Positions 25,303-37,292 of a stretch of DNA of 64,000 nucleotides are shown in pieces (the first letter of the stretch is position 1; the number at the start of each line of letters is the position of its first letter). Both the position numbers and the translations under genes were made by a program. The stretch covers positions 3,226,501 through 3,290,500 of the forward strand of contig OY987246.1 of assembly GCA_963920765.1 (NCBI GenBank). The letters are read 5' to 3'. The notes under the pieces are model-generated. The model saw nothing but the letters and a program-made list of their open reading frames with translations, made no database searches and had not been told where the DNA came from. The DNA is from Ulota crispa (lineage: Eukaryota > Streptophyta > Bryopsida > Orthotrichales > Orthotrichaceae).

Positions 25303-26780
25303 ATGGATGAACAAAGACATAAGATCCTAGTGGCTTTTGTCTTCTTCATGGCCATAACGCATGTTTTTGTGGTTGTTTCTATTTTGCAAAACTTGCTATA
25401 GACCAGCACAATGCTACCATGGCATTGGTTTTTGCTATGGTGGTTGGGATTGGAAAGAATGGAGTTTCAAGGAAGGCATAGAGCATTTGGATGTATGATC
25501 AAAGCACCAGTTTTGTGGGCCAACAATTATTTAGGTGTTATTCAGATAAGCTATTCAAGCAACATACAAGGTTACTTCCTCAAACTTTTGATTATTTGTG
25601 TGGTGTTTTATCTCCATCTCTAAGCCAAATGGATACAAAGTATAGATCAGCCATTTCTCTTAGAAATCGGGTTGCTCTTTCTTTGAATAGGTTGAGTAAT
25701 GGTAATTCACTACGTGGTTGTGTTGAAACCTATGGGATTCATGAAAGTACAACCCCTATCATTTTTAGGGAGTTTTATGCAGCAATTGAGAAGCATTTGA
25801 AACCACTAGTGATAGAAAAACAATTTGGGACTACTTTGAAGAGAATTGTAGCTGAATTTGAGGAGCTTAGGGATTATCTTATGTGACTGGAGCGATTGAT
25901 GGAAGTCACATACCTATCATTGCTCCTCCTCTGGACCCTACTTCCTACTATTGTAGGAAAGGTTTTCATTCAGCTCTACTTCAAAGTGTAGTGGATAGCA
26001 AATGTAGGTTTTGGGATTATAATTTTGGGTGGGCTGGGCGCTGCCATGATTGGACCTTGTTCTAAAATTCAGAGATTGGGAAGAGAGTGATGAAAAGTGA
26101 GCTATTACCTTACAAACTTGTTGGTGATGCTGCCTATCCAATGAGGCCATGGTTTTACTCTCCTTTCAAAGGTGAGAAGGATGGTTTACCTAAAGCAAAG
26201 GCACATTAGAACTTCATTCAATCTTCTACAAAAATGGCTGAGGAGAGAGCTTTTGGTATACTAAAAGAGAGGTGGAGGATCATTTTGAAGAGGGTTGATA
26301 TGCCTCTAAAAAATGTACCAAATCTGGTTACTAAATGCATTTGCCTTCACAACTTGTGCATATTTCACAAAGACAAGTTTGATGATGATTGGGCAAAAGA
26401 AGGAGAGAAGATTATGCAAAGAGAAAGTGCAGATTAGTTTGGACAATTGGAGAGGGCAGATATTTTTATTGCAGCCACATAAGCGGCAAAGGAGATGAGG
26501 AGGTATTTGAAAATGGGGGAAGTTCATGCTGGAACTATACAAATTGAAGACATTAAAGACACTGTGGTAAATGACATAGAAAGCAGAGGGCATGATGAAG
26601 AAATATGTGGAAGGTGTAGAAACAAGAAAGGATAAAGAAGGTAGAATTAAAACCATGTTTTTGCAAGCTACACAAGCACATGAGTTGCTAGCCCAATCCT
26701 TTTGGATTGCTCATTTGAGGAAAAAAGGAAAAATTCTCTTCACTCATGAGTATGATGCATCTGATTCTGTCGAGGACTAA
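25303..26780 (+). pseudogene. PIF/Harbinger DDE transposase relic
   Basis: Nuclease-type transposase with the DDE nuclease 4 domain. Starts MDEQRHKILVAFVFFMA at 25303, then an early TAG and frame changes. The longest intact piece (25491-25886) reads LFKQHTRLLPQTFDYLC...SLRGCVETYGIHESTT. After a frameshift near 25880 comes GAIDGSHIPI (first Asp), CRFWDYNFGWAGRCHDW, GDAAYPMRPW (second Asp), then EERAFGILKERWRI (Glu). Nonsense codons follow DWTLF and KAKAH, and further stops and a shift near 26600 precede the C-terminal block LAQSFWIAHLRKKGKILF, ending at 26780. All three catalytic acidic positions survive although the frame is broken. It ends 3 bp from the end of the convergent partner gene. 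Confidence 0.92.
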
Positions 26781-26783
26781 ACC

Positions 26784-28002
26784 CTAAAGCTTATCTATAA
26801 GCCTATCCATATGCTTTTCTACCTCCTCTAGCAATGCATTGGTTTTCTCAAAATTCTTTGCCATGATGGAACTACTTTCGGCCATTTGTACAAAGACCCC
26901 ATAACATTGCTGTTGGAAATTACTTTTGTCCACTTTGGTTGCCCTAAGTTGGGTGACATTTGAAATCTCATCATTTCCGGTGTCATTGGTGCTGTCTTCC
27001 TTATTAGCTGAATCATTGGCTGATGCCGTGACATGTTTCATCACGGTACTCGTTTGATGCCACCACTGATAAAAGGAATCATAGAATTTACAAGCATGGC
27101 GGTCCGAACTTGAAATTCCGCGAGCCATCTTGTCTTCTTTTTATTGCTTGTACAAAGTGTTAAATTTCATCTTGCAAGCCTCAGCCGTCCAATTTAGTCC
27201 AGGAATTAAAGGAATTAGGCGAGCATGGAGCTTCACCTAAGTACCCACACCTGCACATAACATGTATAGGTCAAAACTACAATACATAAGGTCATCCGGG
27301 CTTCATCAGGCTTTGAAATTGTGATTTATCCTAAAATTCCAGCAACTAGTTCTTGTACAAGAGTGTGATTGTGCTTGATGTGGACACAAGGAAGGATGGA
27401 AGGAAGACCTAGATGGATGGCCTTCCAAAGGCACTTGCCTCGTGTGCATGAGGTGGGGGGTTCCATTCCTCACTCAGTATACAATCTCCACCCATTCGGT
27501 TTGTAGCACAAGGTTGAATGGGGAGAGGGGGGGGCACGTGGACCTCACCTTAAGGCCCAAGGCCTTTAAAAGGCCAAATTTGAAATCTGATTTTTTTTTT
27601 AAATTTTTTTCTTTGATTTCATGTACACATTCTACATTTGAAGTTTAGAACTTAGCAAAAAAATTTGAGCATACAAAAAAAATCACACCATGCAAAAAAA
27701 TTTGAACTTTTAAAAAAATTCAAACCTTGCTTCTTGAAGTTCTTCAAGAATTCGGGCTCCATCTCCCCATGCAATGAAATGATGGTCTCAATGTGTTGAT
27801 CTTTCCAATTCTTTGAGCCACCTTCTTCTTCTTCCTCCTTCTCCTTCTTCACATTCTTGTTTCTGGGCTTCTTTGTAGCTGCAGTTGTAGCTGCACCTCC
27901 TCTCTTCTTGGGTGCACTTAGAGCAATAATCTGGACCTCATCATTTTCAATGTCCTCCTTGTCCTTTTTCTTGGAGTGGGCTCCAAACATATTTGCAATC
28001 AA
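26784..28002 (-). pseudogene. Harbinger-associated Myb/SANT-like (ORF1) protein relic
   Basis: Partner protein of PIF/Harbinger transposases; a trihelix-like DNA-binding domain is thought to guide the transposase to element ends and the nucleus. Exon 1, 28002-27726: basic/acidic linker (KKPRNKNVKKEKEEEEEGG) then NWKDQHIETIISLHGEMEPE. A GT-AG intron spans 27725-27251. Exon 2, 27250-26784: VKLHARLIPLIPGLNWTAEA, CKMKFNTLY, SSSDRHACKFYDSFYQWW and a C-terminal coiled segment NALLEEVEKHMDRLIDKL. Two in-frame stops, after GVGT and after LYKQ, replace the W and Y I would expect from the family. The start codon is the first in-frame ATG and could be further upstream. Confidence 0.85.
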
Positions 28003-29057
28003 GGGTGGAGGAGGAGGAATAGGGGGCCCAAAAGAGGGTTAAAAAATTTCTGAAACCCTAGCACTCCCTACATGCTCTTGTGAAGCACGTTGAAAGGGCT
28101 GAAAAGCATGAGCAACAGCACTATAATACCATTGCATTGCTTCAAACCCTTCTTGAGGGTTCCACCCCAGAGACCCCTCCGTCTTCTCTTGCTTCTTCAG
28201 AAAAAACTAGCAAGTCAAAAAAATTTCAGAACGCAAAGCTCTACAAAGAAAAAAAAAAAGACAAGAAGACAAGAGAGGAGAATGGGAGAGAAGATGAAGT
28301 GAAGACAAGGACAAAAGAGTTGTTCAAATTTCTAGGAGATTGAACGGTTTAGATTTGAGGATTTTATTTTTTATTTTTTATATTTTTTATGACATTTGAC
28401 ATGGCCCTAAGGCCAAGAATTGGCTCCCCACAAAAGTTGCACCCAATTCACCAAGCTCAGGCCATGTCAAAAACTGCCTTTTTTGAAAAAAACATTTAAT
28501 GCATTAAATTGGCCCACCTTTTAGGTATAAAGGCCTTGGGGCCAATTTCAGCCTTTGAACCAATCACAAACGAGGATTTCAGGCCTCTTACACATCAAAT
28601 TGGCCTGGCTTCCATATGTAAAGCGGGCCTTAGCAGAACTAGTTGTGCACTGATGACCAGTTCCAATTTCTAAGAAAATGATTACTAGACATAATCATCT
28701 TCAATTTAAAAAAAAATCCAATTGCTAAGTGACATATCAGCAAGACTCTACTTATGGATGAGATTTATCTTTGAAAATATCACATCATTACCTAGTTGGC
28801 ATCTCATAACCGGTTTTTGATTTTGAATTGTTCATGGTCGTTTATCCCTACTGATTATCGACTGGTTATTGATTGTGGATAGCTCTTTCGTGAGCCAATT
28901 GCTGACTAACAAGGCAGCGGAACTCACAAAGAAGCATGATATGTGCAAGATACTAGATTGATGCCTTTTGTTCTAAATACAAACCTTTCTTTGTACAGAT
29001 TTTGGTGGTGCACTTCAAGAACTAAACTTGCATGGTTTCCATTTTCTCTTAACTTAA

Positions 29058-29129
29058 CCCTTTCATGACCAAGCAACCAAAAAGTGGTCAATTCTTAGTG
29101 GATTTATCATACATTTGGTTGTTAAAGGG
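29058..29129. mobile_element. 72-bp TTAA-type mini-element
   Basis: TTAA (29054-29057) then CCCTTTCATGACCAAGCAAC. The right end is the reverse complement of CCCTTTAACAACCAAATG, followed by TTGG instead of TTAA. Same length as the mini-element at 62585-62656. Confidence 0.5.
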
Positions 29130-29348
29130 TTGGGGAGAAGTTGGCATGATGTTTGTTTGTCAACCCGTCCTTCTAAAGTCCACTTGCTTTTCTTGCTGCT
29201 TTTCCTTCTAATGCGCCTACTTCTTCTTCTTGTTCAAGATTAGTGAAAACACTGGAAAGAACAAGTCCACTAAATTCCAGTCTCTAGGCAAAGCTTGAGC
29301 TTACCAACACAATCAACTTGAATATGATATGTCCATTACTGTCCTTAA

Positions 29349-29582
29349 CCCTTAAAGGACGAGGCTACTATTATACATACTATGTATGCTGCTGTATAAC
29401 TGGCATTTACTACCAACAAAAAGTTTTAATTTGGGATCTTGACTACCTCATTAGAACATTATTGATCTATATTCTAAATTCTTTGTTGATCTCAAATGTA
29501 ATAAAGATGTGGATGCATTCCAAATACAAGAAAATTACAATGTATCGTATTAGTCGCAAAGGGCTGCCTCATCCTTTAGGGG
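29349..29582. mobile_element. TTAA-flanked piggyBac-like MITE, 234 bp
   Basis: Exact TTAA at 29345-29348 and 29583-29586. Left end CCCTTAAAGGACGAGGC; right end is the reverse complement of CCCCTAAAGGATGAGGC, so 15 of 17 terminal bases match. The interior is shared with the copy at 52701-52925 (for example CTTTGTTGATCTCAAATGTA). Confidence 0.85.
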
Positions 29583-29659
29583 TTAATTCATCTCTTTAGA
29601 GATAAACATCTACAAGCGCTTGTGCAAGTGTTTGAGATAAGTAACCCTGCAAGATAAGC

Positions 29660-30084
29660 CTACCAACGTTGCCCTTGCTGCTCTTTTGGCAAATCACAAC
29701 TCCCTCCTTGTTGTCGATGCAAAATTATGAACCCTTTAGATGCCCCTTCCATGCCCCCTTTCAAGGGACCCCAATAGATGTTTCCAATTTGTACTTTGGG
29801 ATATGGAAATACTTTATGACCTACTTTTCTTAATCCAAAGCTTTTAGTGTAATGATGACTAAGAGTCTTGGATTTCAATAGAAATAAGGCAACCATTCAA
29901 TCATGATGATGCACAACACCAAAAAATCATGAAGAAATTGTGACAAAGCTATACTTGATTGTGTCAACTCTAGTTTGCACATTAAATCCATGCCTTTGCA
30001 GTGGCTTAATACTTGTATAAGAGGAAAGTCATACAAGCTAGCAACACTCCACAGACACTTACAATATGCCCAATTTGGGCTCAA
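29660..30084 (-). other. Open frames of unknown nature
   Basis: Two overlapping minus-strand frames (29896-29660 and 30084-29875) encode peptides with a few gene-like blocks (KVFPYPKVQIGNIYWGPLKG; QSSIALSQFLHDF) but no domain I recognise. Could be a gene or retroelement fragment. Confidence 0.2.
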
Positions 30085-30272
30085 TACATTTTAAGAGAGT
30101 CAAAAATTAAAGGGCCCTTGAAGGGCCCGTTATTTTGCTAATGAGTTCTCCATCTAGCAAGTTTGTGGCTTTGCTTTGTTAATTGCTATGCTCTTCAACT
30201 GCACAAGGTGAGTCCTCACAAATTGTTTGGCATCAAGAATTTAAAAAAGAGCCTCAATTGATTTTGACAACT

Positions 30273-30424
30273 CAAGCAGATTGTTTGGGTTTACTACACT
30301 ACCATCACCACATTCAAAAGTGATAGAATTTATATAATATCCACTTTGCAAATTTCTAAAACTGTTCATTATACTAATTTTACCACTTTTGGATAGTGTA
30401 ATAAATCCAAATAATCTCCTTGTG
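30273..30424. mobile_element. Palindromic MITE (CACAAGGAGATTATTTGG family), copy 1
   Basis: Right end is the reverse complement of CACAAGGAGATTATTTGG; left end is a diverged inverse copy (CAAGCAGATTGTTTGGGTTT). Both arms contain AAAGTGRTARAAT blocks. Better preserved copy at 34048-34216. Confidence 0.65.
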
Positions 30425-30468
30425 CAGATTATGCCAATCCTCTTGTAGCAAACTTTAGTTAATTTCAT

Positions 30469-31808
30469 TCTATCCGTTTGAATTCAGGAATTCTTCTCAT
30501 TTTCTGTGTGAGTTGTTAAACATTTCTGTTTATTTGTTCTATGATCTTTTTTCCCTCTGTCATATTTCTCTATTAATGTACAGGGAGTTCATATGCAAAT
30601 TCCTTCATGGAAATTTAAAAGAATCTGTTGTGAATTTCCTTCGTGGATACAAACTTTTTGTTCTCACAAACAGGGCTTGCTGTCCCTTGATATCGACATA
30701 GTCAAGAATTGGGAGCAGCGAGAGAGCAGTTTGTAATTCATGTCGACTGTGTTGATATAAGTTATGGCTCAACATCAATGCAGCAAGCAAGCATGAAGTT
30801 GGTGATGCAGCGGGTTCAATGTACCACCAATTCAGCAGAACCTGTTGGCGAAAGCAACGATGAGCGTGAGTCTGCAGAAATCACAGATGGGCCAGTGATT
30901 TAAGATGTAATGTTTTACATAATAGATTAGGAGGGAACAACTTTCACATGGAATATTAGAGCAGATCTCCTCTACTAGGCTTGAGTCTTTCCAGTATTGC
31001 TAAGCGGCTTTGTTGTCGATTTAACCATGCAGTGTTCATCCAGCAGCCTATGTAGCACCCATACTAATTCCTCAACATTTCACATTATTTAAATATTTAT
31101 CAAGACTACAGTCACTTTTGTCATTAATTACTGCAAGAAACAATGGAGGAAGCAAACAAAGGTTGGGCACACTAATAAGCTTAAGTGCTAAAGTCAAAGA
31201 GCAAGAAAGTTGAACTTTAAACAAAACTAATAATTATTGTAGCATAAAGAGAGTTGCATGCACCTCCACAAGGTTCAAGGTGAGTCGTGAGGTAACTTTA
31301 CCAAGGTAAGGCAACCTAGATAAAAAGGGGTCGATTGTACTGCGGTGATTTCAGCCAACGTTCGCTAGGCAAATGCTCCTCCATCTTCGATGATAGCAAG
31401 AATTTGAGAACTTCTTGGTAGAAATTGGTACATTCTGTTATTTCAATGTCATGGCGGCTCAGAAAGCATAACCTTAAATTGTAATACAATGAGTCCCTCG
31501 CAAGGACTTCTTACAGCAGGCAGGAGATTAGTTGATCGAATATTTCTTGTGAGCTCATCAAGGAGTTTCTGAAACAACCTAATTCGGCAGGGATGGGACC
31601 ACTCTTGCTGGCCTGTATGTATTACAGGATGACGCTGAGAATTCGTTGGCCCTGTACGGAGTGCAGCATGAGCAACAATGTTTTATGATGGAGAAACTCT
31701 ATTGCTTGCAGTAACCCATCAATCAATCAAGGGAGTTTTCTATTCGCATGGGACTGCTATGCACAACAAAGATGCGTCTGATGCGTTTCAGAGATTTTCT
31801 CCAGCGTG
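30469..31808. other. Higher-complexity stretch with possible unrecognised coding remnants
   Basis: Frames at 30709-30903 (plus; QQASMKLVMQRVQCTTNSAE) and 31678-31893 have balanced, gene-like composition compared with the AT-rich surroundings, but no known domain, splice pattern or start context ties them into a gene. The segment 30510-30630 is related to 35165-35310. Confidence 0.25.
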
Positions 31809-31809
31809 C

Positions 31810-32157
31810 ATGGTTGTCACATTGGACCGCCCATCTGTCCGCTTACCCGTACGTCTAAAGTGCACAATTGAGCTCATGGTCCATTCAATGTAGGTAACTC
31901 ATATTTGACAAAATGATAAAAAAAAACTTACTTTGTAATTGCTAGTGACACCCATTGTAGCTAATATAAAGTCAAAACGTGGATTTAAAGCCATATCATC
32001 ATGTAGTACAAATGAAAAAATAATTATTGATTCTTCCATTTTTAGGTAAAAAACTCTCATAGAATCCTAAAAAGAAGAGAAGACAAACAATGTTGTCCCT
32101 TTTGTGCGTCCACCTGTGTTGTCTAACAGCCAAATCTTGCCCAAAGTAACAACCATA
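31810..32157. mobile_element. TIR element (ATGGTTGTCAC family), copy 1
   Basis: Left end ATGGTTGTCACATTGG; right end is the reverse complement of TATGGTTGTTAC. The interior aligns along its length with 36673-37028 (shared AATATAAAGTCAAAA, TTTTGTGCGTCCA). No ORF. Confidence 0.65.
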
Positions 32158-32346
32158 CAAGGACGGAGTTACTGTCCAAAAGAAGGATACATAAAAATTC
32201 TACAACGGTAGCCTATATGGATGTTTGTTGGCAAGATATGAGGGAATTTCAGCTTACAAGTCCCGTGGTCACATAATTTAGTACTTACAACATGGCAATA
32301 TTAGGTTAGGATTCATTTGGCTTGTTGGTGTAGGTCGAAAGGTTGA

Positions 32347-33234
32347 CCCTTTAAAAGACCACACACATTTTCCCAAAATCCATTAGAAACTGAGGCAATA
32401 AAATTAGATGTGCATTTGAATCAAATATGGACCCAATTTGAATAATCCAACCATACAAATGTGAAGGACACCTTGTTTGTTGTAATATATCAAAATCTCA
32501 ACTAGATCTACCGTTGGAGGTGAAATATTATAATAATTGATTGATAGTTTTTCATACTTGTGTGGTTTTGAATGTTAACGCTTCATGCAAGCTTTGGTTG
32601 AGAAGAGCCTTACATTTCTAGAAAGTAGGGTTTCTCACCTTTCCAACAAGACTAGTTTCACACAAAATAGACAAAAATAGCAATCACAAGGTGTAGCTAA
32701 GTGGAAAAAAAAGGTCAAAAATCCCATTTTCTGTGCTACCCTAAAACAATTCTACAAAAAAATTGATAATTGTTATGGAAAATCCAATCGGTGAAAGCAA
32801 TCAAGAATTGGCCTTAAATGTAGGATGAATGTTTTTTAAAATAAAATGATAGTCTCATTTTAATGGATTCTCAAATACTACAATTGTACTACTACTATAT
32901 AGAGAAACAACACAAGCGTATTCTTTGAGCAATTGGATTTTTTTAAGATTGCACAATTGAAATATGGCATTCTTCTTGAATGTTTGATGTATTGTGTTAT
33001 TGCTTTGATCCATCTTTGACCAAATATGAATATGTATTTTGAGACCATGATGTATAAACACCATTATTTATCAACTCACATATCCAATTCTATTGTTGTT
33101 TTTTGGGTTAGATGCAAAATTCTTGTGATCACAAGCGTTCTTCAAGATCATTTTCCAAATTATTGAACAATTTTATTGTATAGGCCAAAAACTACTCTCC
33201 CGAACCAAAATATGGTTCGGTGGTCTCTAAAGGG
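32347..33234. mobile_element. TTAA-type piggyBac-like element, 888 bp
   Basis: Left end CCCTTTAAAAGACCACAC preceded by TTGA; right end is the reverse complement of CCCTTTAGAGACCACCGA, followed by TTAA (33235-33238). TIR about 14 of 16 bases. Non-coding. Confidence 0.6.
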
Positions 33235-33270
33235 TTAAGGAGCTTATATATGGGCTTTAAGGTATCCAAT

Positions 33271-33510
33271 TTAAGACACCCCTAGGCTATGGGTTTTTGC
33301 AACTCGATTCCCTTGGAACTTTGCAACACTCCCTGTATTAGATGAATCTGCTATGTACATGGCCATATATTGGATGGATGCCTCCAATTTTCGACAGGCG
33401 AAACATTGATCTGCTTGTTTGACCAGAATAGAGATTAAGTTTAGATTGTGAAAATGAAGGGGAACTTTGGCGGCTCTATAATGCAGTAAGGTAGCAACAC
33501 CCTTAAGCAT
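33271..33510 (-). other. Short open frame of unknown nature
   Basis: 79-codon frame (contains QCFACRKLEASIQYMAMYIA) with a gene-like composition but no recognised family; may be a decayed exon. Confidence 0.15.
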
Positions 33511-34047
33511 GAAACTAAGGACTTTGGAGTAGGAAAGTCAATTGATGAATTTTGAAATTTTATTGTTAAGTAAGCAAGATGAAATCAAAAATATTGGCAT
33601 CAATTTAAAAGTTCCAATTGCAAGCATTTGTTCACAATGAGATTTTTCAAAGTCCAAAATCACAAAAAATGTATAGTTAGGTGAAGCTAAAAAAAGGGGT
33701 TAGTGAATCTTTTGTGTGCTCATAGGCTCATAAAATTCACTTGAGGAGTTCTTAAATAGTGAGATGGAACACTCAAAACCGTCAACATATCAATCACACA
33801 AAACCATCACTTTGTCACCCATAACAATTTTTTTTTGTATCTTTGAAAAATATGGCGCGTAGGCAACAACAAGAATGGGACACTTACGGAGAGGGGTGTG
33901 GCTACCTTGAGTGGCATTTTATTGTCTCGTGTTCTTGAATGTAGTGAAATCTATGTAACAGAAACTTCGAAATGAAGCTCTTGCTCCCTTTCTTTCTCTG
34001 CGTCCGTTCTAAACTGCTGCTGAAAAAATCAGATCAAAGATGGAGAA

Positions 34048-34216
34048 CACAAGGAGATTATTTGGGTTTAGTACACTGTCATCACTACATCTAAAAGTGG
34101 TAAAATCAGTACAATTATCACAGACTTTGGAGGAATTACAAAATGATAATTATATTGATTTTACCACTTCTGGATGTGGTGATGGTAGGGTACTAAACCC
34201 AAATAATCTCCTTGTG
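34048..34216. mobile_element. Palindromic MITE (CACAAGGAGATTATTTGG family), copy 2
   Basis: About 60-bp inverted ends: left CACAAGGAGATTATTTGGGT, right its reverse complement; continuing symmetry includes AAAAGTGGTAAAATCA on both sides. Loop about 50 bp. Confidence 0.8.
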
Positions 34217-34460
34217 GAATCTTTTGCGGAGTTTAATTAAGTTCAAGTTCACCGAGTGTGAACATCCACCGACTGATCGAATATTAAGTACTAACTTACA
34301 GATTAATCAAGCTTTGCTCGAGGTCATGAAGGCGGAAGACATTCGAGTCACTTATAACATGTTTCTGGAATCATTGAATTTTGGTTCTCTTGATCATGTG
34401 CTTGAAAAATCTCTCTTGCCGGCAGATATGCACAACAAACTCTTTTCGATTTCCCTGTAG
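34212..34460 (+). other. Coding-like fragment between TIR elements
   Basis: 82-codon frame with natural-looking protein sequence (STNLQINQALLEVMKAEDIR...LEKSLLPADMHNKLFS). Not recognised. It begins inside a MITE end and ends in one arm of the 34447/35268 inverted repeat, so it may be a captured or stranded exon fragment. Confidence 0.25.
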
Positions 34461-35304
34461 GGATTTGCACATGAATTCCTTGTGTCAATTGTGTGTTATA
34501 AAAATCGTATGGAAAATATAGTGTAGGTTGGTAGCAGATTTGGCATAAAATAATTTTCCAAAATTTTGCCTAATTATTCTGTACATTATTTTTCAAAAAT
34601 GTCCAAAGTCAAACAAATCAAAAATTGAAATGCTAAATATTATAAAATTCATTAAGCTTAACTATCAAGAGGGCTCAATCTACTACAAATTTCTTACCAA
34701 GGGCTAATTTTAGAAAGTGAAAGATGCTTAGAAAAAGGCTTAATTCCACTATTTTTTTTATCGAATGTCAAATAATAATAACTTTTTTTGAAAGTGCCTA
34801 ATCTTGTTTAATTATAAAATCTGATGCCGAATTGATTTTTTTTGAAAAAATAATCAATTCGGCAGTGGGCAGCCAAATCTACTCCCCACCTACAGTTAAT
34901 GTCGTAACAGGGAAAGGAATGTGAGAGAGAGGAAAAATCATAAAAGAAATAGACAAAAATGTTTGATGTGAACAAGGACACATAGGGAAAACCACAAATT
35001 TGTGAATACTCACACGGAAAATAAGAAAAAGTCTTGAAACTAAAAGAGGGAAATTAACAAAAGTTATACAACTAACTTTTGTTAATTTTCCTTTGTACAC
35101 TTTCAAGAATGTAGTATTCACAAATTTGAAGTTTCTCTTGCGTGTCACTATTCACTTCAAAAGAATTGTTAAACATTTTGGTCTTTTTTTTCTATGTATG
35201 ATTTTTTCCCTCTCTCACATTTTTCCTAAATATTACAACATGTTTTCCCTATAATTTGTATAATACTCAAGGAATTCCATATGCAAATCCCTACAGGGAA
35301 ATCG
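34447..35304. repeat. Inverted-repeat-bounded block
   Basis: CGATTTCCCTGTAGGGATTT (34447-34466) and onward to 34482 is repeated inverted at 35268-35304 with few mismatches. Encloses the TIR element at 34522-34895 and a further palindrome (about 34900-35240). The right part resembles 30510-30630. Confidence 0.6.
34522..34895. mobile_element. TIR element (TGTAGGTTGGTAGCAGAT family), copy 1
   Basis: Left end TGTAGGTTGGTAGCAGATTT. Right end diverged (reverse complement of CTGTAGGTGGGGAGTAGATT). The interior is the inverse of 41734-42131, including GGGCTAATTTTAGAAAGTG. Superfamily unknown. Confidence 0.65.
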
Positions 35305-36110
35305 AAAAATCTTTGTTGTGGAAGAGTGAAAATGCGTCTGCACGTAACGACTCGCATGGAAAGCATCTGAGACAGACAGACAGATCTGTGCTTTCTTTTC
35401 TTAAAGTTTGTACCTCGTAACCAAATACAACTACGATGCTCAATGGTCGATTCTTCTTATGCTTACACGGAATGACAAAATTATATATTTTAGGGAAGAC
35501 TTCCTAATATGCAAAGTTGGAAGCAAAATACCAAAGTTGAACCCCCACTTGGATCTTTGTGTTCGTTTGAGAATCGTGTTTGAAGTGCATGATCGATTCC
35601 ACGAGTTCTGTCTCATTTGATCAGAATGCTCAGAACATCTGTCTGGAGGATGTGGGTGCACCAAGTCCCTAAATGTCTCTCTTACTTTTATATAATTCAT
35701 TAATTAGGACTGCATAATTCTAGGATTTTTTAAAAGAAAATTTTACCCTTTCGTTTTGAATTTGAGTGAGTTTGTTTGATAGCGAGAGATGGGGGCGAAC
35801 TTGATTAACCCAAGCTTTAGGCTTGGGAAAGAACGTTCATCAGCTGCAATTTACTATCAAGCCACATTTTTCCAATTGCATTAAGTGCATGATTTGTATG
35901 CCTTTTTAGGATAGGCTGTACGAATGTAGGATAGGTTGTACGAATATCGAGGTGAGGCTTTATGTGTAAGGCAGGAGGTTCTTAAACCAGTCATGTTTTA
36001 AATGTGTTCTCTATCTAGGAATGAGTGACACATTCTTCACATATTTATTAGTATCATTAATGAGTTCGGTATGCTTAAATGGTTGGTTTGTGGACCCCCT
36101 ATCTTATGTA

Positions 36111-36529
36111 CTCCCTCTATACTAATATAAAATTCCAAATTAGGCATAGTTCTTGTCTCACTAAAAAGCTCTCTTTTACTGATTTCAATTGCTGAGAAAG
36201 CGTTTGTCATGTCCAATGATCTCATGGGGGCAAGTTAAGCAACTAGAGACTATTCCTTTGCTAACAAGCTTGGCCTTGCACATATGAGGTATCATTGTTG
36301 CTACTAATCTATAAATCATCAATAATGAGGAGCTAGCAACATGTACAAATATGGTACTTTTTGCATGGAATTTGGGTGTCCAAATGGCAACATAAAAACT
36401 TGAAATTTTGCAAATATTTGGTAGGTGGTATATTAATTCTAGAATGCATTTGTCACTAGCATAATGACTAAAATATAGTTAATCCCTCATGGAGAAGTTT
36501 TTGGGAGCTTTATATTGGGACAAAGAGAG
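36111..36529. mobile_element. Stowaway-like MITE, copy 2
   Basis: Starts CTCCCTCTATACTAATAT, ends GGGACAAAGAGAG; TA at 36109-36110 and 36530-36531. Same orientation as the 7617 copy and lacking its internal duplication. Confidence 0.88.
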
Positions 36530-36672
36530 TATTGTCTAAGTTACACCTTCTTTGTCTCCACCGGAGACGTACTTATGATTGTTTATGTAACATTTCTATA
36601 CATAGTCTTTCTTCAATCTATGGGCAGTTGGGCATTGTCCACCCATGCTAAGCATGTTATGCACGTGAGACC

Positions 36673-37028
36673 ATGGTTGTCACATTGAACCATATGTCCG
36701 TCCGCTTGCTTGTTTGCTCAAAATGCACAATAATTAGCTCATGTTTATCCAATCTAATCAATTCATAGTTGATTTTGAAAAATGATAAAAAAAAACATAC
36801 TTTATACATACTAGTGACACTCATTATTACCAATATAAAGTCAAAATGTGGATTTAGAGCCATATCACATAATACAAGTGAAAAAAAATAATGTGGTTTT
36901 ACCCTTTTTAGGTTAAAAATCCTTTAAAAACCCTAAAAAACAAGAGTTGTCTGTCCATGTTGTCCATTTTGTGCGTCCATTTGTGTTGTACAACAACCAA
37001 ATTAAATCTCGCTTGAAGTAATAACCAT
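36673..37028. mobile_element. TIR element (ATGGTTGTCAC family), copy 2
   Basis: Left ATGGTTGTCACATTG, right reverse complement ATGGTTATTAC. Interior parallels 31810-32157. Confidence 0.65.
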
Positions 37029-37292
37029 GGGTGAGACCGAAGGATTTCCAGATGCTTTCAAAACAATTCTTGAAAGAGTCCTCTTCTTATTGTAGACCCA
37101 TTTCATAATTCAAGGAAGAATCAAGGTATTTGACCTTTGACATCTCATTTCTTTGAGACGTGTCCTTTTAAATGTTACGTTAAATTATTTTAAGAAGGAA
37201 GCCCTTGACGTCAGTCCTTCCAGAGCTCCCTATCTAGAAATTCCATACTGCAAGCAGAATTAGCACAGTAAGTTAGTTGCATATCATTCTTA

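Larger units (their letters stand above)
25090..28629. mobile_element. PIF/Harbinger transposon, 3540 bp, both genes inactivated
   Basis: TIR starts GGCCCGCTTTACATATGGAG; the right end is the reverse complement of GGCCCGCTTTACATATGGAA. Exact TTA target duplications lie at 25087-25089 and 28630-28632, as the superfamily requires. The element carries a transposase relic (plus) and a Myb/SANT-like relic (minus) in convergent order. Subterminal GGCC-rich repeats (AAAGGCCTTAGGGCC near 25210, AAAGGCCTTGGGGCC near 28527) suit transposase binding. It sits between two inverse-related flanks, suggesting insertion into the loop of an older palindromic element. Confidence 0.93.

Noticed and set aside
28080..28343. 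Lysine-rich plus-strand ORF inside the Harbinger element
   Set aside because: Low-complexity Lys/Glu composition from A/G-rich DNA, located upstream of the minus-strand Myb/SANT-like relic, without family similarity.
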